A DNA stretch of 64,000 bases from JAFECT01 sp964432415 (GTDB lineage: Bacteria > Pseudomonadota > Alphaproteobacteria > Caulobacterales > Caulobacteraceae), in contig CAYSNW010000002.1 of assembly GCA_964432415.1 (NCBI GenBank), forward strand, positions 1 through 64,000. Direction: 5' to 3'. Positions 24,174-32,507 of the stretch are shown here, piece by piece. Under the pieces are notes generated by a model, which was given only the letters and a program-made list of their open reading frames with translations, made no database searches and was not told where the DNA came from. Each line of letters begins with the position of its first letter. Within the stretch, counting starts at the first letter, position 1. The translations under genes and the position numbers were made by a program.

Positions 24174-26411
24174 CTAGCTCCGCAGCACCCAGATCCCGAA
24201 CGTCGGCGCCGGCGACACCCACGACTGCTGCACGCGCCACCCCCCGGCCTCGGCCAGGGCGCGCAGCCCCTCGGGCGTGAACTTGTACGAATTCTCGGTG
24301 TGGATGGTCTCGCCCTCGTGGAATACGATGCGGCGGCCGTCCAGGCGCACCACCTGATCGCAGAGGCTGACCAGGTGCATTTCGATGCGGCTGTCGCGCG
24401 GGTTCCAGACCGCGCGATGGGCGAAGGCCTCCAGGTTGAAATCGGCGCCGAGCTCGCGGTTGGCCCGCGCCAGTACATTGAGATTGAAGGCCGCGGTCAC
24501 GCCCTGGGCGTCGTCGTAGGCCGCCGTGAGGGTCCCGGCGTCCTTGGCCAGGTCCGCGCCCACGATCAGGGTCGCGCCGGAGCCCAGCAGTCCGCGCACC
24601 GCCCGGAAGAAGCCGACCGTCTCCTCCGGCGTGAAATTGCCCACGGTCGAACCGGGGAAGAAGCCCACGTGCGGACGGCCCGCCACCGCTTCGGGCAGGC
24701 TGAGCGGCTTGGTGAAATCGCCGACCAGCGGGATCACCTCGAGCGCCGGATAGTCCCCGGCGATCCGCTCCGCCGCCTCCGCCAGGGCCTCGGGGCTGAT
24801 GTCGAAGGGCAGGTAGGCGGACAGCTGGGGCGCCGCGTCCAGCACCAGGCTGGTCTTGGCGCTGGCCCCGCTGCCGAACTCGACCAGGGCGGCGCCGTTG
24901 GGGATCGAGGCGGACAGTTCCGGCGCGATGGCCTTCAGCAGCGCCGTCTCGGTGCGGGTCAGATAGTATTCCGGCAGGTCCGTGATCGCCTCGAACAGGC
25001 GCGAGCCTTCCTCGTCGTAGAACCACTTGGGCGACAGAGCCTTCGCCGGCCGTGACAGGCCCTCGACCAGGGCGTTCAGGAATTCGTTGCGGGCGGGCGC
25101 CCGGCGTCCGGGCCTGGGCGCATCGGCGTCCTGGGCGAGCCTGAGCCCCATGAACTGCCACCGCTGCTTGGGATAGAAGAAGTTGCGATAGCTGGCCCGC
25201 ACATGCCCCTGGGGCGTGGCGAAGGAGCCGCCGCGCAGCACCAGCTGGTTGGCCATGAACTTGCCGTTGTATTCGCTGGCGGTTCCCGGCGTCGGCCGGA
25301 ATCCCGGGTAGGCGGCGTAGGCGCTGGCGGTCCACTCCCAGACGTCGCCGAACATCTGGCGCAGGCCCTGGCCCGGCGACCCCAGGGGCCTGAACGCATC
25401 CTTTTCCGCCAGGTTGCCGCAGACCTTGAGGCCGGACGCCGCGTGCTCCCATTCCGCCTCGGTCGGCAGGCGCGCCCCGGCCCAGCGGGCGTAGGCGTCC
25501 GCCTCGTACCAGCTGACGTGGACGACCGGGGCGAAACGATCGACGGGCTGTTCGCCCCACAGGGTCATGGTGCGCCACTCGCCGGCCCGCAGCGTCCAGT
25601 AGAGCGGCGCGCTCCAGCCCTGGCTCACGACCTCGGCCCAGCCGTCGGACATCCACAGCTCCGGCTGACGGTAGCCGCCGTCCTCGATGAATTCCATCCA
25701 CTCGCCGTTGGTCACCGGGCGGTCCGCCAAGCGATAGGATCGGAGCAGCACCGGCTGGCGCGGCAGTTCGTTGTCGAAGGCGAAACCGTCGGGCCCGGCC
25801 CCGATCTCGACCTGTCCGCCCTCGAAGTCCGTCCAGGACAAGGGCCCCGGATCCGCCGAGACGGCTGGCGTCCCTTCCCGATAGGCCGGCGCCAGGGGGG
25901 ACTGGGCGAACAGGTGCAGCAGGTCGGTGAGGATCAACTCCTGGTGCTGCTCCTCGTGATTGAGCCCCAGCTCGAACAGATAGGCCGTGCGGGGGTCGTC
26001 CAGGGCGCCCGGCCGCTCCAGCCAGGCCGCCATCGCCTCGTCGACCTTGCGCCGGTAGAGGCCCACCGCCGCCGCGGAGGGTCGGGTGAGCAGGCCCCGC
26101 GCGCCGCGCGCCACCCGCGGACCCAGGCTCTCGTAGTAGGAGTTGAACAGCCGGTCCCAGGCCGGATCGACCGGCTGGTAGCCGGCCTGCGGGCACAGCA
26201 GCATCTGCTCGAAGAACCAGGTGGTGTGCGCCAGGTGCCACTTCACCGGACTGGCGTCGGGCATGGACTGGGCGCCCTGGTCCTCCGCCGACAGGGGCGC
26301 GGCCAGCGCCTCGGTGCGCCGCCGCACGGTCAGGTAGCGATCCGCCGCGTCCTCGGCGAAGGCGGCGCGATAGGGATAGCGGGCGGGCCGTCCGCTCTCG
26401 TACGCGCTCAT
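24174..26411 (-). CDS. Fused EgtB-EgtD ergothioneine biosynthesis protein
   Basis: Single uninterrupted 745-residue frame holding two enzymes. Residues 1-430 are EgtB, the iron-dependent sulfoxide synthase: a DinB-like domain with likely iron ligands His62 (WHLAHTTW) and His152/His156 (HEEQH), then a formylglycine-enzyme-like domain (HVSWYEADAYARWAGARLPTEAEWE, then MFGDVWEW and LRGGSF). Residues ~441-745 are EgtD, the histidine N-alpha-trimethyltransferase (KWFYDEEGSRLFEAITDLPEYY, LVEFGSGASAKT, FFPGSTVGNF). Together they convert histidine to the hercynyl sulfoxide conjugate. The order is reversed relative to fungal Egt1, which has the methyltransferase first. Divergent from ecfG with 279 bp between starts. 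Confidence 0.92.
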   Translation of the reverse strand: MSAYESGRPARYPYRAAFAEDAADRYLTVRRRTEALAAPLSAEDQGAQSMPDASPVKWHLAHTTWFFEQMLLCPQAGYQPVDPAWDRLFNSYYESLGPRVARGARGLLTRPSAAAVGLYRRKVDEAMAAWLERPGALDDPRTAYLFELGLNHEEQHQELILTDLLHLFAQSPLAPAYREGTPAVSADPGPLSWTDFEGGQVEIGAGPDGFAFDNELPRQPVLLRSYRLADRPVTNGEWMEFIEDGGYRQPELWMSDGWAEVVSQGWSAPLYWTLRAGEWRTMTLWGEQPVDRFAPVVHVSWYEADAYARWAGARLPTEAEWEHAASGLKVCGNLAEKDAFRPLGSPGQGLRQMFGDVWEWTASAYAAYPGFRPTPGTASEYNGKFMANQLVLRGGSFATPQGHVRASYRNFFYPKQRWQFMGLRLAQDADAPRPGRRAPARNEFLNALVEGLSRPAKALSPKWFYDEEGSRLFEAITDLPEYYLTRTETALLKAIAPELSASIPNGAALVEFGSGASAKTSLVLDAAPQLSAYLPFDISPEALAEAAERIAGDYPALEVIPLVGDFTKPLSLPEAVAGRPHVGFFPGSTVGNFTPEETVGFFRAVRGLLGSGATLIVGADLAKDAGTLTAAYDDAQGVTAAFNLNVLARANRELGADFNLEAFAHRAVWNPRDSRIEMHLVSLCDQVVRLDGRRIVFHEGETIHTENSYKFTPEGLRALAEAGGWRVQQSWVSPAPTFGIWVLRS

Positions 26412-26592
26412 GCGGTCTCTCCAGGCGACGGGACGGGCCCCTGAGATTGGAAGCCCGTCTCTCGATTCAAGTTCCCGATAACGCCGTTCCGTAAATTCGT
26501 AAAGAACAAATACAGAACTTTTTGGCGATGCAATCGATAGCCCGCGGCTATGGCTACGGCCAAGCTTCCCTTACGCGGCAACGGTTTGCAAC

Positions 26593-26617
26593 GGAACGGA
26601 TCGCGAGGGCGCGCGTT
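26593..26617 (+). promoter_or_regulatory. EcfG-type promoter of the sigma factor gene (autoregulation)
   Basis: GGAAC (26593-26597), 16 nt, CGTT (26614-26617): an exact match to the general-stress sigma consensus, 74 bp before the sigma factor ATG. It implies that the sigma factor transcribes its own gene. Confidence 0.75.
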
Positions 26618-26690
26618 CACCGAACGGCGTCGAAGCGGGCCGGCCCCCAGGGGCTGCGGCGTCACCCGCGACACAAAAAACAGGGCGATC

Positions 26691-27320
26691 ATGACCGGTC
26701 TGAACACAGACTCGATCTTCGAGCATCCCCGGCGCTCCGTACCCGATCTCCATGAGCGGCCTTCCCGCACCGTTGAGGAGATCGACCAGTCCAGCTGGCG
26801 CGAGGACGTCATCGGCCTGATCCCGGCGCTGCGCGCCTTCGCCTGGTCGCTCAGCCACAACGCCGCCGACGCCGACGACCTGGTCCAGGACACCCTGATC
26901 AAGGCCTGGACCCACCGCACCAAGTTCGAGCCCGGCACCAATCTGCGGGCCTGGCTTTTCACCATCCTGCGCAACACCTGGTACACCGCCGTGGTTCGCC
27001 GTCGGCGCGAGATCGCCGACGACCAGGGCAAGCACGCCGCCGCCCTGTTCACCGCCCCGACCCAGGACTGGAGCCTGGCCATGCACGCCCTGCAGCTGGC
27101 GCTCAATCGCCTGCCGGCCGAGCACCGCGAAGCCCTGATCCTGGTCGGCGCCGCGGGCCTGACCTATGAGGAGGCCGCCGAGATCTGCGGCTGTGCGCTG
27201 GGCACCATCAAGAGCCGGGTCAACCGGGCGCGCACGCGGCTGCTGCGCATCATGGACGCCGAGCACCCGGCCGACACCTTCGCCGCCGAGGACCTGCTGG
27301 CGCCCGTCGCCGACGACTGA
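26691..27320 (+). CDS. ecfG: EcfG-type ECF RNA polymerase sigma factor
   Basis: Directs RNA polymerase to general-stress promoters. 209 residues. Region 2 spans about residues 38-105 (LIPALRAFAWSLSHNAADADDLVQDTLIKAWTH, then PGTNLRAWLFTILRNTWY); region 4 spans about 130-190 (LNRLPAEHREALILVGAAGLTYEEAAEICGCALGTIKSRVNRARTRL). The EEAAEICGCALGTIKSR helix is typical of alphaproteobacterial ECF15-like factors. The EcfG-type promoter in front and phyR nearby support the name. A nepR anti-sigma gene, normally just upstream, is missing. A second ECF of another group cannot be fully excluded. Confidence 0.85.
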   Translation: MTGLNTDSIFEHPRRSVPDLHERPSRTVEEIDQSSWREDVIGLIPALRAFAWSLSHNAADADDLVQDTLIKAWTHRTKFEPGTNLRAWLFTILRNTWYTAVVRRRREIADDQGKHAAALFTAPTQDWSLAMHALQLALNRLPAEHREALILVGAAGLTYEEAAEICGCALGTIKSRVNRARTRLLRIMDAEHPADTFAAEDLLAPVADD

Positions 27321-27378
27321 AGTCCCTCGCCGTCACAAATAATTGTCAGTGAAAACAAGCCTGGCCGCGGCTTTCGCC

Positions 27379-27404
27379 GGAACCGCGCCTCGGGAGCGCC
27401 GGTT
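27379..27404 (+). promoter_or_regulatory. EcfG-type promoter of the Gly/Tyr-rich protein gene
   Basis: GGAACC (27379-27384), 17 nt, GTT (27402-27404), 37 bp before the ATG. It fits the general-stress consensus with the longer allowed spacer. Confidence 0.65.
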
Positions 27405-27441
27405 TGGCGCCTGCTCCCCCACAGCCAGAGGAATCTTCACC

Positions 27442-28203
27442 ATGGCCAATCGAGATCAGTACGAAGGCGGCTATCGCGGCGAACACCACGCCGGTCCCGA
27501 CCGCTGGCGCGACCAGCAGGACCACGGCGGGCGCCACGCCGAGACGGAAGGACGCTCCTGGAGGAGCGAACAGGGCTATGGCCGCCACGAGGGCGCCCCC
27601 CGTCAGGACCGCGGCTACCCCGGCGACCTGCCCACCCAGTTCAGCCGCGGCGGCGGCTACACCTCCAACCTGGGCATGACCACCACCGGCTCGGACCTCT
27701 ACGGCGGCTACGGCCCGGGCGGCCAGGGCTCCAGCTACGGGATGAGCGGCTACGGCGAACAGGCGGGCGGCTATCGCGCCGGCTATGGCCAGGACCAGGG
27801 CCGCTCGTACGGCCAGACCTACAACCCCGCTCCGCCGCAGGGACCGCACTACCACGCCCAGGGCTATGAGCCCGGCGCCCAGATCTGGCGCAACGAGGGC
27901 GGCCGCGGCTTCGATCCGCGTCAGGAACCCGGGGTGCGCTTCGAATCCAATGTCGGTGATTTCGAGCCGGACTACCTGCACTGGCGCGAGACCCAGCTGC
28001 GCAACTTCGACCGCGACTACCACAGCTGGCGCGAGGAGCGCCGCACCCGCTTCGCCGACGATTTCCACAACTGGCGCAAGGAGCGCGACGGCCGCAACGC
28101 CTCGGCCGGCCAGCCGGTCCAGTCGGCCACGACCCAGACCTCGCCCCAGGTCCGGGACGTCTCGGAAGGCGGCACGGGCCACGACGACAAGAAGCCGAGC
28201 TGA
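27442..28203 (+). CDS. Gly/Tyr-rich hydrophilic protein with a 15-residue Trp-Arg repeat
   Basis: 253 residues from ATG 27442 with AGAGGA upstream. No signal peptide and no membrane segment. Residues 1-150 are low-complexity, rich in Gly, Tyr, Arg, Gln and His. Residues 177-221 hold three consecutive 15-residue units of the form D-(Y/F)-x-x-W-R-(E/K), with Trp at 181, 196 and 211. Composition suggests a disordered or phase-separating stress protein. The EcfG-type promoter just upstream and ecfG before it place it in the general stress regulon. Similar proteins occur in other alphaproteobacteria, I believe, but I know no function. Confidence 0.75.
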   Translation: MANRDQYEGGYRGEHHAGPDRWRDQQDHGGRHAETEGRSWRSEQGYGRHEGAPRQDRGYPGDLPTQFSRGGGYTSNLGMTTTGSDLYGGYGPGGQGSSYGMSGYGEQAGGYRAGYGQDQGRSYGQTYNPAPPQGPHYHAQGYEPGAQIWRNEGGRGFDPRQEPGVRFESNVGDFEPDYLHWRETQLRNFDRDYHSWREERRTRFADDFHNWRKERDGRNASAGQPVQSATTQTSPQVRDVSEGGTGHDDKKPS

Positions 28204-28225
28204 CTCCGGCCCGGACGGAACAGGT

Positions 28226-28257
28226 GGCCCGGCGAGCGATCGCCGGGCCGTTTCGTC
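28226..28257 (+). terminator. Rho-independent terminator
   Basis: Perfect 10-bp stem GGCCCGGCGA/TCGCCGGGCC with a GCGA tetraloop (28226-28249), then GTTTCGTCTT. It ends the Gly/Tyr-rich protein transcript, 22 bp after its stop. Confidence 0.8.
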
Positions 28258-28563
28258 TTACTTGCGCAGCAGCGGCGCCAGGCGCTGGGCCAGCATCATG
28301 TCGCCCTGGATCTTCATCTTGCCCTGCATGAAGGCCATCATCGGATCGAGGCGCCCTTCGCTCAGTGCGATGAAATCGTCCCAGCTCATCGCCACCACGC
28401 AGTCGGCCGGGTTGTCGTCGTTGCTGACGCTGTTGGGGGTCGACGCTCCGTCGATGAAGATCTTGCCGGCGTCGCCGAAGTCGAGCTTCACCGTCTTGCC
28501 GAGGCCGGAGTCGGCGCCCACGGCGCCTCGGATGTGTTCGGTCACTTGCGCCAGGTCGGCCAT
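28258..28563 (-). CDS. SCP2 sterol-binding domain protein
   Basis: 101 residues from ATG 28563 (MADLAQVTEHIRGAV). The fold signature is VKLDFGDAGKIFIDG, then DCVVAMSWDDFIALSEGRLDPMMAFMQGKMKIQGDMMLAQRL, typical of stand-alone bacterial SCP-2 lipid-binding proteins. It probably binds a hydrophobic ligand. It is convergent with the Gly/Tyr-rich gene and divergent from the S9 peptidase. Confidence 0.92.
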   Translation of the reverse strand: MADLAQVTEHIRGAVGADSGLGKTVKLDFGDAGKIFIDGASTPNSVSNDDNPADCVVAMSWDDFIALSEGRLDPMMAFMQGKMKIQGDMMLAQRLAPLLRK

Positions 28564-28723
28564 GGAAGTCCCTCGGGGTCTGGTCGGGCCGGCAGGAACC
28601 GGCGCCTGAACGTCGGAGCTTCGAAGATTTTCCGTTGCGGAAGTCAAGAGCGCGACGCGCGAACTCGATTTTCCTTAACCCTCTTGCCCCCTAGACTGCG
28701 CCCCGATTGGGGAGACTGCCTGC

Positions 28724-30775
28724 ATGCGCGCAATTCTGACGGCCCTGGCCGCGTCCGTTTCGCTCGTGGCCCTTGCCACGCCGGCCGGCGCCAAGCCCGC
28801 CGAGGGTCCGTCGCACGCCTTCGAGGCGCGCGACCTGTTCGGCCTGGAGCTGGCGGTCGATCCGCAGATTCGCCCCGACGGCGGCGCCATCGCCTATGTG
28901 CGCGCCAGCTACGACATCATGACCGACCGGGCGCGGCGCTCGATCTGGCTGGTGGACACCGCCACGGGCGAGAACACCCCGCTGGTCGGGACGGCGTCCG
29001 CCTCGCCGCGCTGGTCGCCGGACGGCAAGCGGCTGGCCTACGTCTCCTCCGCCGACGGTGCGCCTGCCCTCTACGTCCGCTGGATGGCGACCGGCGCCAC
29101 CGCCCGGGTCGCGAACCTGCCTGACGGCCCGACCAATCTCTCCTGGTCGCCGGACGGCAAGCGCATCGCCTTCACCCTGTTCATCCCCGACGAAGGGGCC
29201 AGCGTCAGCCCCGGCGTGGCCAAGCCCGAGGGCGCCAAGTGGGCCGAGCCGCTTAAGGTCATCAACAAGGTCGCCTTCCGCGCCGACGACGAGGGCGATC
29301 TCAAGCCCGGCTTCAGCCATCTGTTCGTGATCGACGCCGACGGCGGGGCGCCGCGCCAGGTCACCTTCGGCGCCTTCGACGACGACGGCCCCCTCTCCTG
29401 GGCTCCCGACAGCCGCGCCCTGCTGTTCGGCTCCAACCGCGGCAAGGACCGGGAGCGCAACCGCCAGGACAGCGAGGTCTTCCAGGTCGACGTGGTCTCC
29501 GGCGAGATCAGGCAGCTCACCGACCGGCGCGGCCCGGACCAGGGCGCGGTGGTCTCACCCGACGGATCGAAGATCGCCTACGTCGGCTACGACGACCGGG
29601 TGGTCGGCTATCAGAACGAGCAGCTCTGGATCATGGACCGCGACGGCGGCCACCCGCACCTGGTCAGCGGCGGCCTCGACGGCTCGGTCAACGTTCCGCG
29701 CTGGGCGGCGGACGGCAAGTCCATCTACGTGCAGTCCAACGAACACGGCATGGGCCGCGTGCTGCGCATGGGCCTGGACGGCAAGTCCACGGTGGTGGCC
29801 CAGGGCATGGGCGGCGCCGACCTCGACCGGCCCTACAACGGCGGCAGCTACAGCGTGGCGCGCGACGGGTCGGTCGCCTTCATGATGGGCGATTCCACCC
29901 ACACCCCCGACGTGGGCCTGGGCCGGGGCGGCGCCTGGCGCCGGCTGACCCACTTCAACGCCGAACTGTTCGCGGGCAAGCAGATCGCCGAGGCCCGCCC
30001 GCTCGCGGTGACCTCCGCCTTCGACAAGCAGCCGATCGACGCCTGGATGCTGCTGCCGCCCGACTTCGATCCGGCCAAGAAGTACCCGCTGATCCTGGAG
30101 ATCCACGGCGGCCCCTACTCCAGCTACGGCCCGGTGTTCGGTTCGGAGCTGCAGCTCTACGCGGCGGCCGGCTACGTCGTGGTCTATTCCAACCCGCGCG
30201 GCTCGACCTCCTACGGCGAGAAGTTCGCCAACGGCATCGAGCGCGACTATCCCGGCCACGACTACGACGACCTGATGAGCGTGGTGGATGCGGCCATCGC
30301 CAAGGGCAACGTCGACCCCAACAACCTGTTCGTCACCGGCGGCTCCGGCGGCGGGGCCCTGACGGCCTGGATCGTGGGCAAGACCGACCGCTTCAAGGCC
30401 GCGGTCGTGCAGAAGCCGGTGATCAACTGGTCGAGCGAAGTGCTGCTGACCGACGGCTACACCTTCATGGCCAAGTACTGGTTCGGCAAGATGCCCTGGG
30501 AGGACCCGACCGCCTACTGGAAGCGCTCGCCCCTGTCCCTGGTCGGCAATGTGACCACCCCCACCATGGTCCTGGTCGGCGAAGAGGATCACCGCACCCC
30601 ACCCGCCGAGGCCGAGCAGTACTATGCCGCCCTGCAGATCCGCGGCGTGCCCACCACCCTGATCAAGGTCCCCGGCGCCTCCCATCACGCCCTGGCCGCC
30701 CGGCCGTCCCAGGAGGCGGCCGAAGCCAACGCCATCCTCGGCTGGTTCGCCCGCTACCGGACCGACCGTAAATGA
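28724..30775 (+). CDS. S9-family prolyl oligopeptidase-type peptidase, exported
   Basis: 683 residues with a signal peptide (MRAILTALAASVSLVALATPAGA). A seven-bladed beta-propeller region follows, with WD40-like TolB motifs (PRWSPDGKRLAYVSSADG, NLSWSPDGKRIAFTL). The C-terminal alpha/beta hydrolase domain has Ser541 in GGSGGG, Asp622 in EEDHRTP and His at 654/655 in SHH, a complete triad. IHGGPYSSYG is the usual oxyanion motif. It is an acylaminoacyl- or dipeptidyl-peptidase in the periplasm. ATGA overlap with the YdcF-type gene. Confidence 0.94.
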   Translation: MRAILTALAASVSLVALATPAGAKPAEGPSHAFEARDLFGLELAVDPQIRPDGGAIAYVRASYDIMTDRARRSIWLVDTATGENTPLVGTASASPRWSPDGKRLAYVSSADGAPALYVRWMATGATARVANLPDGPTNLSWSPDGKRIAFTLFIPDEGASVSPGVAKPEGAKWAEPLKVINKVAFRADDEGDLKPGFSHLFVIDADGGAPRQVTFGAFDDDGPLSWAPDSRALLFGSNRGKDRERNRQDSEVFQVDVVSGEIRQLTDRRGPDQGAVVSPDGSKIAYVGYDDRVVGYQNEQLWIMDRDGGHPHLVSGGLDGSVNVPRWAADGKSIYVQSNEHGMGRVLRMGLDGKSTVVAQGMGGADLDRPYNGGSYSVARDGSVAFMMGDSTHTPDVGLGRGGAWRRLTHFNAELFAGKQIAEARPLAVTSAFDKQPIDAWMLLPPDFDPAKKYPLILEIHGGPYSSYGPVFGSELQLYAAAGYVVVYSNPRGSTSYGEKFANGIERDYPGHDYDDLMSVVDAAIAKGNVDPNNLFVTGGSGGGALTAWIVGKTDRFKAAVVQKPVINWSSEVLLTDGYTFMAKYWFGKMPWEDPTAYWKRSPLSLVGNVTTPTMVLVGEEDHRTPPAEAEQYYAALQIRGVPTTLIKVPGASHHALAARPSQEAAEANAILGWFARYRTDRK

Positions 30776-31338
30776 GTATCTGGCGCGCCCTGCGCTGGCC
30801 CGTCGCGGCCCTGGCCCTGCTGTTCGGCATACCCGCGGCGATCATCGTCGTGGACGGGCTGAACGACCGCGTGGCCGACGCCGACGTGGGCGTGATCCTG
30901 GGAACCCGGGTCGACCCGGACGGCCAGCCCTCCGCGGGCCTGGCCGCGCGGCTCGAGGAGGGTCTGGCCCTCTACCGGCGTGGCCGTTTCGCCATGGTCA
31001 TCGTCTCCGGCGGGATCGGGCGCGAGGGCTTTGACGAGGCCAAGGTCATGCGCGGCTGGCTCACCGCGCGCGGCGTGCCGGCCAATGCGGTCCTGCTCGA
31101 CGGCCACGGCGACAACACCTGGGCCACCGCCACCAACTGCGCCGGGATCATGCAATCCCATGGCTGGCGCCGCGTGCTGGTGGTCAGCCAGTACTACCAT
31201 ATCTCGAGGAGCCGCCTGGCCTTCGAGAAGGCCGGCATCGGCCAGGTCTACACCGCCCACGCCCACCACTTCGGGCTTCGCGACTTCTGGTCGGTGCCGC
31301 GCGAGGTCGTGGCCTACGCGGCCTATCTGATGCGCTAG
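30772..31338 (+). CDS. YdcF/SanA-type (DUF218) membrane protein
   Basis: 188 residues. One N-terminal membrane segment (WPVAALALLFGIPAAIIVVDGL), then the DUF218 fold: VGVILGTRVDPDGQPSAGLAARLEEGLALYRRG, VIVSGG, LLDGHGDNTWATATN and VVSQYYHISRSRLAFEKAG. DUF218 proteins such as SanA and YdcF are linked to envelope integrity; the activity is not known. Translation is coupled to the S9 peptidase by ATGA. Confidence 0.88.
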   Translation: MSIWRALRWPVAALALLFGIPAAIIVVDGLNDRVADADVGVILGTRVDPDGQPSAGLAARLEEGLALYRRGRFAMVIVSGGIGREGFDEAKVMRGWLTARGVPANAVLLDGHGDNTWATATNCAGIMQSHGWRRVLVVSQYYHISRSRLAFEKAGIGQVYTAHAHHFGLRDFWSVPREVVAYAAYLMR

Positions 31339-31345
31339 GCGGGCT

Positions 31346-32383
31346 CTAGGCGACCGGTTCGCTCACCAGATAGCGGTCCATCTCGACCAGGTGCGCCTCG
31401 ACCTCCGCGTCCTCCAGGAACGAGCCCAGGAAGCTGTTGCGGGCCAGCGCGATGATGTCGGCGGTGGACAGCTCCACCGCGCGGGCGAGCTTGAGATAGT
31501 TATCGCCCACGTAGCCGCCGAAGTAGGCCGGATCGTCGGAGTTGATGGTGGCCCTGAGCCCCAGCCCCAGCATCCGCGGGATCGGATGGTCCGCCAGGTC
31601 CTTGACCACGCAGAGCTTCAGGTTCGACAGCGGACAGACGGTCAGGGTCATCTGCTCGCGGACCAGCCGCTCGGTCAGCCGCCCGTCCTCCAGCGCCCGG
31701 TTGCCGTGGTCGATGCGATCCACATGCAGGCCGTCCAGCGCCTCCCAGACGTATTCCGGCGGCCCCTCCTCGCCCGCGTGGGCCACCAGCTTCAGCCCCC
31801 GCTCGCGCGCGGCCTTGAACACGCGTTCGAACTTGGACGGCGGATGGCCGACCTCCGAGGAATCCAGGCCTACGCCGACGATCCGGTCCAGCCACGGCTC
31901 GGCCTGCTTCAGGGTCGCGAACGCCGCGTCCTCGTCCAGGTGGCGCAGGAAGCAGAGGATCAGCTTCGACGTCACCCCGAGCTCGGCCTCGGCCGTGCGC
32001 ATGGCGGAGAACAGGCCCTCCGCCGCGATCGAGAACGGCAGGCCGCGGTCGGTATGGGTCTGCGGGTCGAAGAAGATCTCGGCGTGGCGCCCGCCATCGG
32101 CCTTCAGCCGGCGGAAATAGGCCATGCCCAGGTCATGGAAGTCCTCCTCGGTCTGCAGCACGCCGGCGCCGGCGTAGTAGATGTCCAGGAAGTCCTGCAG
32201 GTTGGAGAAGTCGTAGGCCGCGCGGACCTCCTCCACCGACTTGAACGGCAGGTTCACCCGGTTGCGCCGGGCGAACTCGAACATCTGCTCCGGTTCGAGG
32301 CTGCCTTCGATGTGCAGGTGCAACTCGGCCTTGGGGAGGCCCGTGATGAAGGCCTCCAGGGGATCTCTCGTCTCGCCGGTCAT
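31346..32383 (-). CDS. add: Adenosine/adenine deaminase
   Basis: 345 residues. Purine salvage enzyme with zinc ligands in LHLHIEGS, VAHAGEEG and NSDDPAYFGG, plus RIDHGNRALED. The combination LPKAELHLHIEGSLEPEQMFEFARRN and SDDPAYFGGYV resembles the Aah1/adenine deaminase subgroup more than classical adenosine deaminase, so the substrate may be adenine (EC 3.5.4.2). It is convergent with the YdcF-type gene, with 7 bp between stops. Confidence 0.88.
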   Translation of the reverse strand: MTGETRDPLEAFITGLPKAELHLHIEGSLEPEQMFEFARRNRVNLPFKSVEEVRAAYDFSNLQDFLDIYYAGAGVLQTEEDFHDLGMAYFRRLKADGGRHAEIFFDPQTHTDRGLPFSIAAEGLFSAMRTAEAELGVTSKLILCFLRHLDEDAAFATLKQAEPWLDRIVGVGLDSSEVGHPPSKFERVFKAARERGLKLVAHAGEEGPPEYVWEALDGLHVDRIDHGNRALEDGRLTERLVREQMTLTVCPLSNLKLCVVKDLADHPIPRMLGLGLRATINSDDPAYFGGYVGDNYLKLARAVELSTADIIALARNSFLGSFLEDAEVEAHLVEMDRYLVSEPVA

Positions 32384-32507
32384 CGCAGGCTCCGTTTCAT
32401 CCCGGCAGGTTGCCGCGCGACGCCGGCAAAGTCACGCCCCGGCATGCTCGCCGCTTGCGTGCGCACCGGTGCGCCTGATTAGCTGGAGTCCAGGCATCGG
32501 GGGTTCC

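Noticed and set aside
26412..26592. EcfG promoter driving egtB-egtD on the reverse strand
   Set aside because: Two GGAAC motifs exist there but neither has a CGTT/GTT at 16-17 nt; the best match ends in CTT.
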